Shown here in pieces: positions 57,835-64,000 of a DNA stretch of 64,000 nt (position 1 is the stretch's first letter; every line of letters starts with the position of its first letter). Origin of the DNA: Rhizobium metallidurans (GTDB taxonomy: Bacteria; Pseudomonadota; Alphaproteobacteria; Rhizobiales; Rhizobiaceae). The stretch lies in assembly GCF_014196505.1 (NCBI RefSeq), contig NZ_JACIDW010000017.1:30471-94470 (forward strand), in the 5' to 3' direction. The notes under the pieces were generated by a model. It was not told the DNA's origin and did not search any database. It saw nothing but the letters and a program-made list of their open reading frames with translations. The translations under genes were made by a program, and so were the position numbers.

Positions 57835-58106
57835 TTCGAGTGACTGTCTGCAACGCGTCGGCGAACGCGGTCGAACAGATTGTCATCCTTCATTGAAATC
57901 AACTGATCCTTCGGCAACTGTGCCCGCCGCCGGATCTCGTCAGCCATCGCAGCGACCGGGTCATCGGTCGCTTGATCGTCAGCCCGTAGTCGGCTCAGTC
58001 CCTCTTTGATCACGTCTGACACGCTCGGAAACCGACCGTCCTCGACGAGCTCTTCCGCATAGCGAAGATCCTCATCCGATAGCATCACGGCGTTCTTGGC
58101 GTTCAT
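57831..58106 (-). CDS. parD: ParD-like antitoxin
   Basis: A 91-residue antitoxin with an N-terminal ribbon-helix-helix domain (MNAKNAVMLSDEDLRYAEEL, GRFPSVSDVIKEGLSRLRAD) and a charged C-terminal tail that would wrap ParE (AQLPKDQLISMKDDNLFDRV). The SDVIKEGL motif is the ParD signature. ATG 58106 has a weak but acceptable ribosome binding site. It heads the two-gene message with parE. Confidence 0.88.
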   Translation of the reverse strand: MNAKNAVMLSDEDLRYAEELVEDGRFPSVSDVIKEGLSRLRADDQATDDPVAAMADEIRRRAQLPKDQLISMKDDNLFDRVRRRVADSHSK

Positions 58107-58254
58107 AATCGTCTCCAAGGCAATGTCTGTAGTTACTATAAAGCAACCGACACCGCTTGTCCTCCCTGCAAACTGTGGGGAAGCGAAGGGAGGGCGTGCT
58201 TTGGCGCTCCATCGCCGTGTGATATACTTGCAGCAGTCTACATCGAGGCGCGCC

Positions 58255-58491
58255 ATGCAGATTTTCAAGTTCGGAGATGGTCTCGGAGTGTGCATTCCGC
58301 AAGCGGTTGTGGATGCACTCGGGTTGAAGGAGGGCGACGACATCGCGGTTCGCGTGGGCACGGACCGCAACCTTGAATTCGTCACGGCCGATGCCCGGTC
58401 GAAGGCGTTTGAACGGATCAAGGCATTCAAGCTGCAGCTGCCGTCGGATTGGACGTTTGATCGCGACCGCGCGAACAGCCGAAACCCTTGA
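58255..58491 (+). CDS. AbrB/MazE-type antitoxin without a toxin
   Basis: A 78-residue protein with the swapped-hairpin AbrB DNA-binding pattern MQIFKFGDGLGVCIPQAVVD, ALGLKEGDDIAVRVG, then a C-terminal ADARSKAFERIKAFKLQLPS tail. Such proteins are antitoxins of MazF, VapC or Doc partners. GAGG precedes ATG 58255. The next gene is glyQ, 60 bp downstream, and no toxin follows, so it appears orphaned. It is divergent from parDE with a shared 148-bp gap. Confidence 0.8.
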   Translation: MQIFKFGDGLGVCIPQAVVDALGLKEGDDIAVRVGTDRNLEFVTADARSKAFERIKAFKLQLPSDWTFDRDRANSRNP

Positions 58492-58551
58492 CCCTCATCG
58501 CCGCTCGTGGCACCTGTCGCCCACCGAACCAATTGAATGGCGACTAACCTC

Positions 58552-59514
58552 ATGTCTGCACCCAGCATCCCCGACCACATGAACCCGAAGCGCTCGTTTC
58601 AGGCGCTGATCCTGACGCTGCACAGCTACTGGGCGGACAAGGGTTGCGCGGTGCTGCAGCCTTACGACATGGAAGTCGGCGCCGGTACGTTCCATCCGGC
58701 GACCACGCTGCGCGCTCTTGGCCCCAAGCCCTGGAAGGCCGCCTACGTGCAGCCCTCGCGCCGCCCGTCCGACGGCCGCTACGGTGAAAACCCGAACCGT
58801 CTGCAGCATTACTATCAGTATCAGGTCATCCTGAAGCCGAACCCGCCGAACCTGCAGGAGCTCTATCTCGGCTCGCTCGCCGCGATCGGCCTCGATCCGC
58901 TGCTGCACGATGTTCGCTTCGTCGAGGACGATTGGGAAAGCCCGACGCTCGGCGCCTGGGGTCTCGGCTGGGAGTGCTGGTGTGATGGAATGGAAGTGTC
59001 GCAGTTCACCTATTTCCAGCAGGTCTGCGGCCTCGAATGCTCGCCTGTTGCCGGCGAGCTGACCTACGGTCTCGAGCGCCTCGCCATGTATGTCCAGGGC
59101 GTCGATAATGTCTACGACCTCAACTTCAACGGCCGCGAGGGTGATGAGAAGATCAGCTATGGCGATGTCTTCCTGCAGGCAGAGCAGGAATATTCGCGCC
59201 ACAACTTCGAATTCGCCAACACCGAGATGCTGCATCGCCACTTCATCGATGCCGAAAAGGAATGCCAGGCGCTGCTCGCCGCCGGCGCGCCCGGAGACAG
59301 CGATAACCAGAAGCTGCACAAGTGCGTCTTCCCGGCCTACGACCAGTGCATCAAGGCCAGCCACGTCTTCAACCTGCTCGACGCGCGTGGCGTGATCTCG
59401 GTGACGGAGCGCCAGAGCTACATCCTGCGCGTGCGCACGCTCGCCAAGGCCTGCGGCGAAGCATTCCTGTTGACCGACGCCGGCGGCGTCAATCTCGCCA
59501 CCAAGGCCGCCTGA
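58552..59514 (+). CDS. glyQ: Glycyl-tRNA synthetase alpha subunit
   Basis: Catalytic alpha subunit of the heterotetrameric bacterial glycyl-tRNA synthetase. About 320 residues starting MSAPSIPDHMNPKRSFQALI, with AVLQPYDMEVGAGTFHPATT near residue 36, QPSRRPSDGRYGENPNRLQH near 71 and SPVAGELTYGLERLAMYVQG near 163 (class II motif 3 Arg). Length is typical. ATG 58537 five codons upstream is an alternative. The beta subunit gene glyS is expected further right but is not in the window. Confidence 0.96.
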   Translation: MSAPSIPDHMNPKRSFQALILTLHSYWADKGCAVLQPYDMEVGAGTFHPATTLRALGPKPWKAAYVQPSRRPSDGRYGENPNRLQHYYQYQVILKPNPPNLQELYLGSLAAIGLDPLLHDVRFVEDDWESPTLGAWGLGWECWCDGMEVSQFTYFQQVCGLECSPVAGELTYGLERLAMYVQGVDNVYDLNFNGREGDEKISYGDVFLQAEQEYSRHNFEFANTEMLHRHFIDAEKECQALLAAGAPGDSDNQKLHKCVFPAYDQCIKASHVFNLLDARGVISVTERQSYILRVRTLAKACGEAFLLTDAGGVNLATKAA

Positions 59515-59518
59515 GCGG

Positions 59519-59647
59519 TCAGCGGCGCTGATTGGCCGGAACGTCGACCTTGATCTCGACGGTGCGCGCTGCCGGACGCGGCGCGCCCCTGAGCATGAAG
59601 AACGATCCGATGGCAAGCATGTTGAGCAGGAAGATGGCTGCGCTCAT
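59519..59647 (-). CDS. Small 42-residue predicted membrane protein
   Basis: MSAAIFLLNMLAIGSFFMLR gives one membrane helix, then a short basic, soluble C-terminus (GAPRPAARTVEIKVDVPANQ, ending RR). The stop lies just after glyQ on the other strand. GAGGA lies about 12 bases before the ATG, an acceptable ribosome site. Conservation is not known to me, so this remains a candidate. Confidence 0.5.
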   Translation of the reverse strand: MSAAIFLLNMLAIGSFFMLRGAPRPAARTVEIKVDVPANQRR

Positions 59648-59864
59648 GGGTTGATTGATCCTCGTGACGTGGTTTGGATCCCGCCGCCGTCGGCCGATCC
59701 ATCACCAAGATAGGCCTTATCCGGCAACCGCGGTATCGCGAGATCTTGGGATACCCCGCGCGCCGAACCGCGAAGGCGGCCGGCAAATGGCGAAGGCGGG
59801 ATGACAATCGCCGTCAAGCCGCATAGTCTCCCGGCCGGCTTTGCGTCGTAACGGGGGATTCGCG

Positions 59865-60416
59865 ATGTATATCATTCTAGGCCTCATCGTCCTGATCGCG
59901 CTCTACGCGGTCTTCGTCTATAACGGCCTCGTGCGCGCCCGGCAGATGGCCGAGGAGGCCTGGTCCGGCATCGATGTGCAGCTGAAGCGTCGCGCCGATC
60001 TGATCCCAAACCTGATCGAAACGGTGAAGGGATACGCCACCCACGAAAAGACGACGCTCGAAGAGGTGGTCAAGCTCCGCAACCAGGCGCAGACCGTTCC
60101 GGCAGGCGATGTCGCCGGTCGTGCGCAGGCGGAAGGCCTGCTGGGTGCCGCGCTCGGCCGCCTGCTGGCGCTCGCCGAAGCCTATCCCGATCTCAAGGCC
60201 AACGAGAATTTCCGCGAGCTGCAGACCTCGCTCGAAACCATGGAAAGCGAGATCCAGATGGCCCGGCGCTACTACAACGGCTCCGCGCGCGATCTCAACG
60301 TCAAGGTCGAGAGCTTCCCATCGAACCTCGTCGCCAACCAGTTCGGGTTCAGCAAGCGCGAGTATTTCGAGATCACCAACGAGGCCGATCGCGCCGTCCC
60401 GAGCGTGAAGTTCTGA
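59865..60416 (+). CDS. lemA: LemA family protein
   Basis: A 183-residue protein with an N-terminal membrane helix (MYIILGLIVLIALYAVFVYN) followed by long helices; family motifs are GLVRARQMAEEAWSGIDVQL, KRRADLIPNLIETVKGYATH and RRYYNGSARDLNVKVESFPS. LemA proteins are membrane-anchored and of unclear function. In many bacteria a lemA gene is followed directly by a DUF2207 gene; here aroA lies between. ATG 59865 has GGGGGA upstream. Confidence 0.93.
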   Translation: MYIILGLIVLIALYAVFVYNGLVRARQMAEEAWSGIDVQLKRRADLIPNLIETVKGYATHEKTTLEEVVKLRNQAQTVPAGDVAGRAQAEGLLGAALGRLLALAEAYPDLKANENFRELQTSLETMESEIQMARRYYNGSARDLNVKVESFPSNLVANQFGFSKREYFEITNEADRAVPSVKF

Positions 60417-60521
60417 ACCCAAAAGTTCTGACAACAGGCATTTGCCTTTGCTGAAAAGCTGCTATGAGCAGGGAAAGATCGCGGCCGGATAGGGACGCGC
60501 GTATTTGCCGGAAAAGGCGTC

Positions 60522-61796
60522 ATGAGTAAAGACAAGGTCATGAGTAAAGACAAGCTCACCATCATCCCGGCGGCCAAGCCGCTGTCCGGCCGCGCCGTGC
60601 CTCCCGGCTCGAAGTCGATCACCAACCGCGCGCTGCTTCTGGCCGGTCTCGCCAGGGGCACCAGCCGGCTGACCGGCGCGCTGAAAAGCGACGACACGCG
60701 TTACATGGCCGAAGCCCTGCGCGCCATGGGCGTCACGGTGGACGAGCCCGATGCGACCACCTTCGTCGTCACCAGCGCCGGCGAGCTCAAGGCGCCCGCG
60801 GCACCGCTCTTCCTCGGCAATGCCGGCACCGCCACCCGCTTCCTCACGGCGGCACTGGCGCTCGGCCATGGCCGCTATGTCGTCGATGGCGACGAGCATA
60901 TGCGCAAGCGCCCGATCAAGCCGCTGGTCGATGCCCTGAAGTCGCTCGGTGTCGCGATCGACGCGCCCACCGGCTGCCCGCCGGTGACGATCGACGCCAA
61001 CGGTCGCTTCACGAACAACAAGGTCGTCATCGATGCCGGTCTTTCCAGCCAGTATGTCTCCGCCCTGCAGATGGCGGCTGCCTGCGGCTCCGAGCCGTTC
61101 ACCATCGAGCTCGCCGGCGCCGATATCGGCGCGCGCGGCTATATCGATCTGACGCTCGCCGTCATGCGCGCCTTCGGCGCCAGGGTCAGCCAGCCGACGC
61201 CCTCGTCCTGGGTGATTGAGCCGACCGGCTACACCGCCACCGATTTCGTCATCGAGCCGGATGCTTCCGCCGCCACCTATCTCTGGGCCGCCGAAGTGCT
61301 GACCAAGGGCGCGATCGACCTCGGCATCGCCAACGAGGATTTCACCCAGCCGGACGCGAAAGCCTACGACGTCATCCGGCAGTTCCCGCATCTTCCCGCC
61401 GAGATCGATGGCTCGCAGATGCAGGATGCGGTGCCGACCATCGCCGTGCTGGCCGCCTTCAACGAAACGCCGGTGCGCTTCGTCGGTATCGCCAACCTGC
61501 GCGTCAAGGAATGCGATCGCATCCACGCGGTCTCGACCGGCCTCAACAACATCCGCGCGGGCCTCGCGACCGAGGATGGCGACGACCTGATCGTCGCCTC
61601 CGACCCGGCCTTGGCCGGCCAGCGCCTGCCTGCCGATATCGACACCTTCGCCGATCACCGCATCGCCATGAGCTTCGCGCTGGCCGGCCTGAAGATCGAC
61701 GGCATCACCATTCTCGACCCGGATTGCGTCGGCAAGACCTTCCCGGATTACTGGAAGGTGCTGTCTTCGCTCGGCGTCGCGATCAAGGACGAATAG
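60522..61796 (+). CDS. aroA: 5-enolpyruvylshikimate-3-phosphate synthase
   Basis: Sixth step of the shikimate pathway, joining shikimate-3-phosphate and phosphoenolpyruvate. The 424-residue protein contains PPGSKSITNRALLLAGLARG near residue 27, FLGNAGTATRFLTAALALG near 92 (the LGNAGTA phosphoenolpyruvate loop), RPIKPLVDAL near 129 and NLRVKECDRIHAVSTGLNN near 327. The loop and sequence differ from the CP4-like class II enzymes (GNAATGCR). The N-terminus repeats itself: ATGAGTAAAGACAAGGTC is followed by the same 18 bases with one change. In rhizobia the usual aroA is linked to cmk and rpsA, so this may be a second copy. It lies between lemA and DUF2207. Confidence 0.93.
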   Translation: MSKDKVMSKDKLTIIPAAKPLSGRAVPPGSKSITNRALLLAGLARGTSRLTGALKSDDTRYMAEALRAMGVTVDEPDATTFVVTSAGELKAPAAPLFLGNAGTATRFLTAALALGHGRYVVDGDEHMRKRPIKPLVDALKSLGVAIDAPTGCPPVTIDANGRFTNNKVVIDAGLSSQYVSALQMAAACGSEPFTIELAGADIGARGYIDLTLAVMRAFGARVSQPTPSSWVIEPTGYTATDFVIEPDASAATYLWAAEVLTKGAIDLGIANEDFTQPDAKAYDVIRQFPHLPAEIDGSQMQDAVPTIAVLAAFNETPVRFVGIANLRVKECDRIHAVSTGLNNIRAGLATEDGDDLIVASDPALAGQRLPADIDTFADHRIAMSFALAGLKIDGITILDPDCVGKTFPDYWKVLSSLGVAIKDE

Positions 61797-61863
61797 CCGG
61801 CCGCAAATCTCGCCGGGCAAACCGAAAAGACAATTCTGAAAAGACAGTGGGGAGAATGTCTTG

Positions 61864-63819
61864 ATGCGTTGGTTGTCCGGTCTTGTTGCCGCTTTCATGC
61901 TCCTCGTGGCGGCATCGCTTGCCGCCGCCAACGAGCGCATCACCTCCTATCATTCGGAAGTCCAGGTCGCCAAGAACGGCGACCTTACCGTGACCGAGAC
62001 GATCTCGATCGTTGCCGAAGGCATCAGGGTCAAGCGCGGCATCTTCCGCGACTTTCCGCTGACCATGCTGGATGGCGAGGGGCGCACCGTCCGTGTCGGC
62101 TTCGATCTTCTCTCCGTCACCCGCGATGGCCAGCCGGAGCCGTACAAAACCGAAAGCATCGATGGCGGCATCCGCATCTATGCCGGCTCCAGCGACGCCA
62201 TCGTGCCCGAGGGCGAGCGCACCTATGTCCTGACCTACAAAGTCGATCGCATGATCCGCTACTTCCCGGATCACGACGAGGTCTACTGGAACGTCACCGG
62301 CACCGGCTGGCAGTTCGCCATCGAGCAGGCCTCGGCGCGCATTACGATGCCATCAGGCGAAGTGACGAGGCTCGCCGTTTATACCGGACGGTTCGGCTCG
62401 AGGGCGAGCAATGCCACCTCCCGCATCGAGGGCAACCAGGCGATCTTCGCCACGAACAGGATTCTCGGGCCGAGCGAAGGGCTGACCGTCGTCGCCGGCG
62501 TGCCGAAGGGCGTCATCGACCCGCCGTCGGCGCGGCAGCTTCGTGCCTGGTGGTTGCGTGACAACATGGCCGAAGTCATCGCCGTCGCCGGCCTTCTGCT
62601 CGTCCTCGTCTATTACGTGTTTTTCTGGATGAGGGTCGGGCGTGATCCGGCTCGCGGTGTCGTCGTGCCGCGTTGGGACCCGCCGGAAGGGCTGTCGCCG
62701 GCGCTTGTGAATTATATCGACAACAAGGGCTTCAACGGTGCCGGCTGGCCGGCCTTCTCGGCCAATGCACTTGACCTCGCCGTCAAGGGATACGTCACCT
62801 TCGGCGACATCGGCTCCAGCATATCAGTCACCCGAACCGACAAGCCGGCGCCGAAAGCCTTGCCGGCCGGTCAGGCCGCGTTTCTGTCCCTCGTCGGTCG
62901 CGCCGGCCAGAGCTTCTCGATCAGCAAGTCCAATGGCGAGAAGGTGCGCGATGCCGGCCAGAAGTTCCGGCAGGCGATCGAAAGCGAACATCGCGGCAAG
63001 TATTACCACGCCAACACCCTCTACACGGTCGGCGGCATCGTCCTCAGCGTCCTTTTCATCGGCGCGGTCCTGGCCTTTGGCGAGATCAACGCCGATCTGA
63101 GCGGCTTCATTGCCGTCACCGTTTTCTCGGCTGTGTTCCTGGGGATACTATCGGCGCGCCTCGGTCTCAGCTTCCGCAAAGGGGCGCCGCTGCGCAGCAA
63201 GATAGCCGGTGTGATCATCGGTGGCTTCTTTGGCTTCACGCTCCTGTCCATCCTCGCCGGTATCGTCACATCAGCTGTCGAACAGCTGACCGCGGCCGAC
63301 CACTGGCCCGTGATCGTCGCCATCGGCGGCATCGTCATGACCAATGTAGTGTTCTTCTTCCTGATGGGCGCGCCGACATCGCTCGGAAGCCGGCTGATGG
63401 ATCACATCGATGGTCTGCGCCGCTACCTGACGGTTGCCGAAAAGGACCGCATGAACATGGCCGGCGCGCCCGCCATGTCACCGCAGCATTTCGAAACGCT
63501 GCTGCCCTACGCGGTGGCCCTCGGCGTCGAGAAACCCTGGAGCGATGCCTTCCAGACCTGGCTGGCGACGGCCGCCGCGGCGGGAGCGGCCGCCGTCGCC
63601 TATTCGCCGATCTGGTATCCGACCCATTCCGGCAGCTTCGGCGACAGCATCGGCGGCTTCTCCTCCTCGATGGCCTCGACCATCGCCTCGACACTCCCCG
63701 CGCCTGTTACCTCGACCTCGTCGGGCTTTTCCGGAGGCGGCGGCGGCTTCTCGTCGGGCGGCGGGGGAGGTGGGTTCTCCGGCGGTGGCGGCGGTGGTGG
63801 CGGCGGCGGCGGCTGGTAG
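61864..63819 (+). CDS. DUF2207 membrane protein with glycine-rich tail
   Basis: A 651-residue protein. Signal peptide or anchor at residues 1-22 (LSGLVAAFMLLVAASLAAAN), a periplasmic DUF2207 beta domain (ITSYHSEVQVAKNGDLTVTE onward to ~215), a membrane helix near 240 (VIAVAGLLLVLVYYVFFWMR), a cytoplasmic stretch, and further membrane segments near 390-500. It ends in a very Gly-rich tail (SSGFSGGGGGFSSGGGGGG and more). The Gly-rich end resembles TPM/LemA-associated membrane proteins. ATG 61864 follows a GGGGAGA site. Function unknown; usually a partner of LemA. Confidence 0.9.
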   Translation: MRWLSGLVAAFMLLVAASLAAANERITSYHSEVQVAKNGDLTVTETISIVAEGIRVKRGIFRDFPLTMLDGEGRTVRVGFDLLSVTRDGQPEPYKTESIDGGIRIYAGSSDAIVPEGERTYVLTYKVDRMIRYFPDHDEVYWNVTGTGWQFAIEQASARITMPSGEVTRLAVYTGRFGSRASNATSRIEGNQAIFATNRILGPSEGLTVVAGVPKGVIDPPSARQLRAWWLRDNMAEVIAVAGLLLVLVYYVFFWMRVGRDPARGVVVPRWDPPEGLSPALVNYIDNKGFNGAGWPAFSANALDLAVKGYVTFGDIGSSISVTRTDKPAPKALPAGQAAFLSLVGRAGQSFSISKSNGEKVRDAGQKFRQAIESEHRGKYYHANTLYTVGGIVLSVLFIGAVLAFGEINADLSGFIAVTVFSAVFLGILSARLGLSFRKGAPLRSKIAGVIIGGFFGFTLLSILAGIVTSAVEQLTAADHWPVIVAIGGIVMTNVVFFFLMGAPTSLGSRLMDHIDGLRRYLTVAEKDRMNMAGAPAMSPQHFETLLPYAVALGVEKPWSDAFQTWLATAAAAGAAAVAYSPIWYPTHSGSFGDSIGGFSSSMASTIASTLPAPVTSTSSGFSGGGGGFSSGGGGGGFSGGGGGGGGGGGW

Positions 63820-63906
63820 CGCTGATAGGGACGAAATGGTGACGGATGGGTAGCGCACGTGGCCCCCTTGCATGTTCATTTTGCGTTGATTGTCTGATGA
63901 TCGACG

Positions 63907-63940
63907 CGCACTCCGACGGATGGCCATCCGTCGGAGTGCG
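63907..63940. repeat. 34-bp perfect palindrome
   Basis: CGCACTCCGACGGATGG and its exact reverse complement join with no spacer. No T run follows, so a typical terminator is unlikely. It lies 88 bp after the DUF2207 stop. Confidence 0.75.
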
Positions 63941-64000
63941 GACGTTCGGGACCGCGGCCCCCTTGGCTTGAACCGGGGATGAGCTTGGTCCGGCCGTCCT

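Noticed and set aside
1..64000. CRISPR array, tRNA/rRNA genes, prophage or insertion sequence
   Set aside because: No regularly spaced repeats, cloverleaf sequences, integrase/transposase frames or phage structural genes were seen.

Overview
The window looks like chromosomal DNA from an alphaproteobacterium of the order Rhizobiales, most likely Rhizobiaceae (Rhizobium/Agrobacterium/Ensifer-like). The evidence is high GC content with strong C/G third-position bias, a split b/b' ATP synthase F0 operon, a CIRCE operator on groES, a TTAA-N7-TTAA CtrA-type box, a Mur-like site at mntH, and two families of short palindromic intergenic repeats of the kind common in rhizobia. Almost everything is housekeeping or ordinary chromosomal content. 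I see no phage, plasmid, insertion sequence, CRISPR array, rRNA or tRNA gene.

Layout. 1-6 kb: end of groES with its CIRCE site, chromate transporter chrA, a HAD phosphatase, ribF, and a DUF3311/SSS symporter pair. 6-10 kb: a hicBA-type toxin-antitoxin pair, then ileS, which carries a ~300 bp internal tract of foreign codon usage, and a lysine-rich lipoprotein. 10.5-11.2 kb: a repeat plus an unexplained hairpin-rich segment. 11.2-15.5 kb: tadA, rluB (long RGD-rich tail), rsmD, a patatin lipase and an orphan TacA antitoxin. 15.5-27.7 kb: a KefB/C antiporter and an envelope/lipid A block (tldE, cysQ-like, DUF4170, waaA, HAD, lpxK), then a YciI gene between two opposed 150-bp repeats, a phosphodiester glycosidase, two small proteins and mutL.

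27.8-37.2 kb is regulatory and catabolic: a kinase-less PAS/receiver protein behind a CtrA box, a GGDEF/EAL protein, a PRC-barrel protein, a compact De Ley-Doudoroff-type operon (SDR, dgoK, dgoA, SMP-30 lactonase) divergent from an IclR regulator, and a solo LuxR regulator lacking standard AHL-contact residues. 37.7-46.6 kb: mrp, corA, kup, a SleB-like hydrolase and atpI-B-E-F'-F. 46.6-56.2 kb: rnhB, a radical SAM protein, a glycosyltransferase-like protein, moaB-ispE-TPR, a polyprenyl diphosphate synthase, DUF2007 with an RNA/protein methyltransferase, and mntH. 56.3-64 kb: an S49 peptidase, a parDE module and an orphan AbrB antitoxin beside glyQ, then lemA, aroA and a DUF2207 protein, with a 34-bp perfect palindrome at the end.

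No wholly new multi-gene system is evident. The most interesting items are the mosaic ileS editing-domain segment, the hairpin-rich segment at 10.8 kb, the kinase-less PAS/receiver protein with its CtrA box, the unusual LuxR solo, and aroA lying between the usually paired lemA and DUF2207 genes. All functional calls are from reading the translated sequence; no database search was run.
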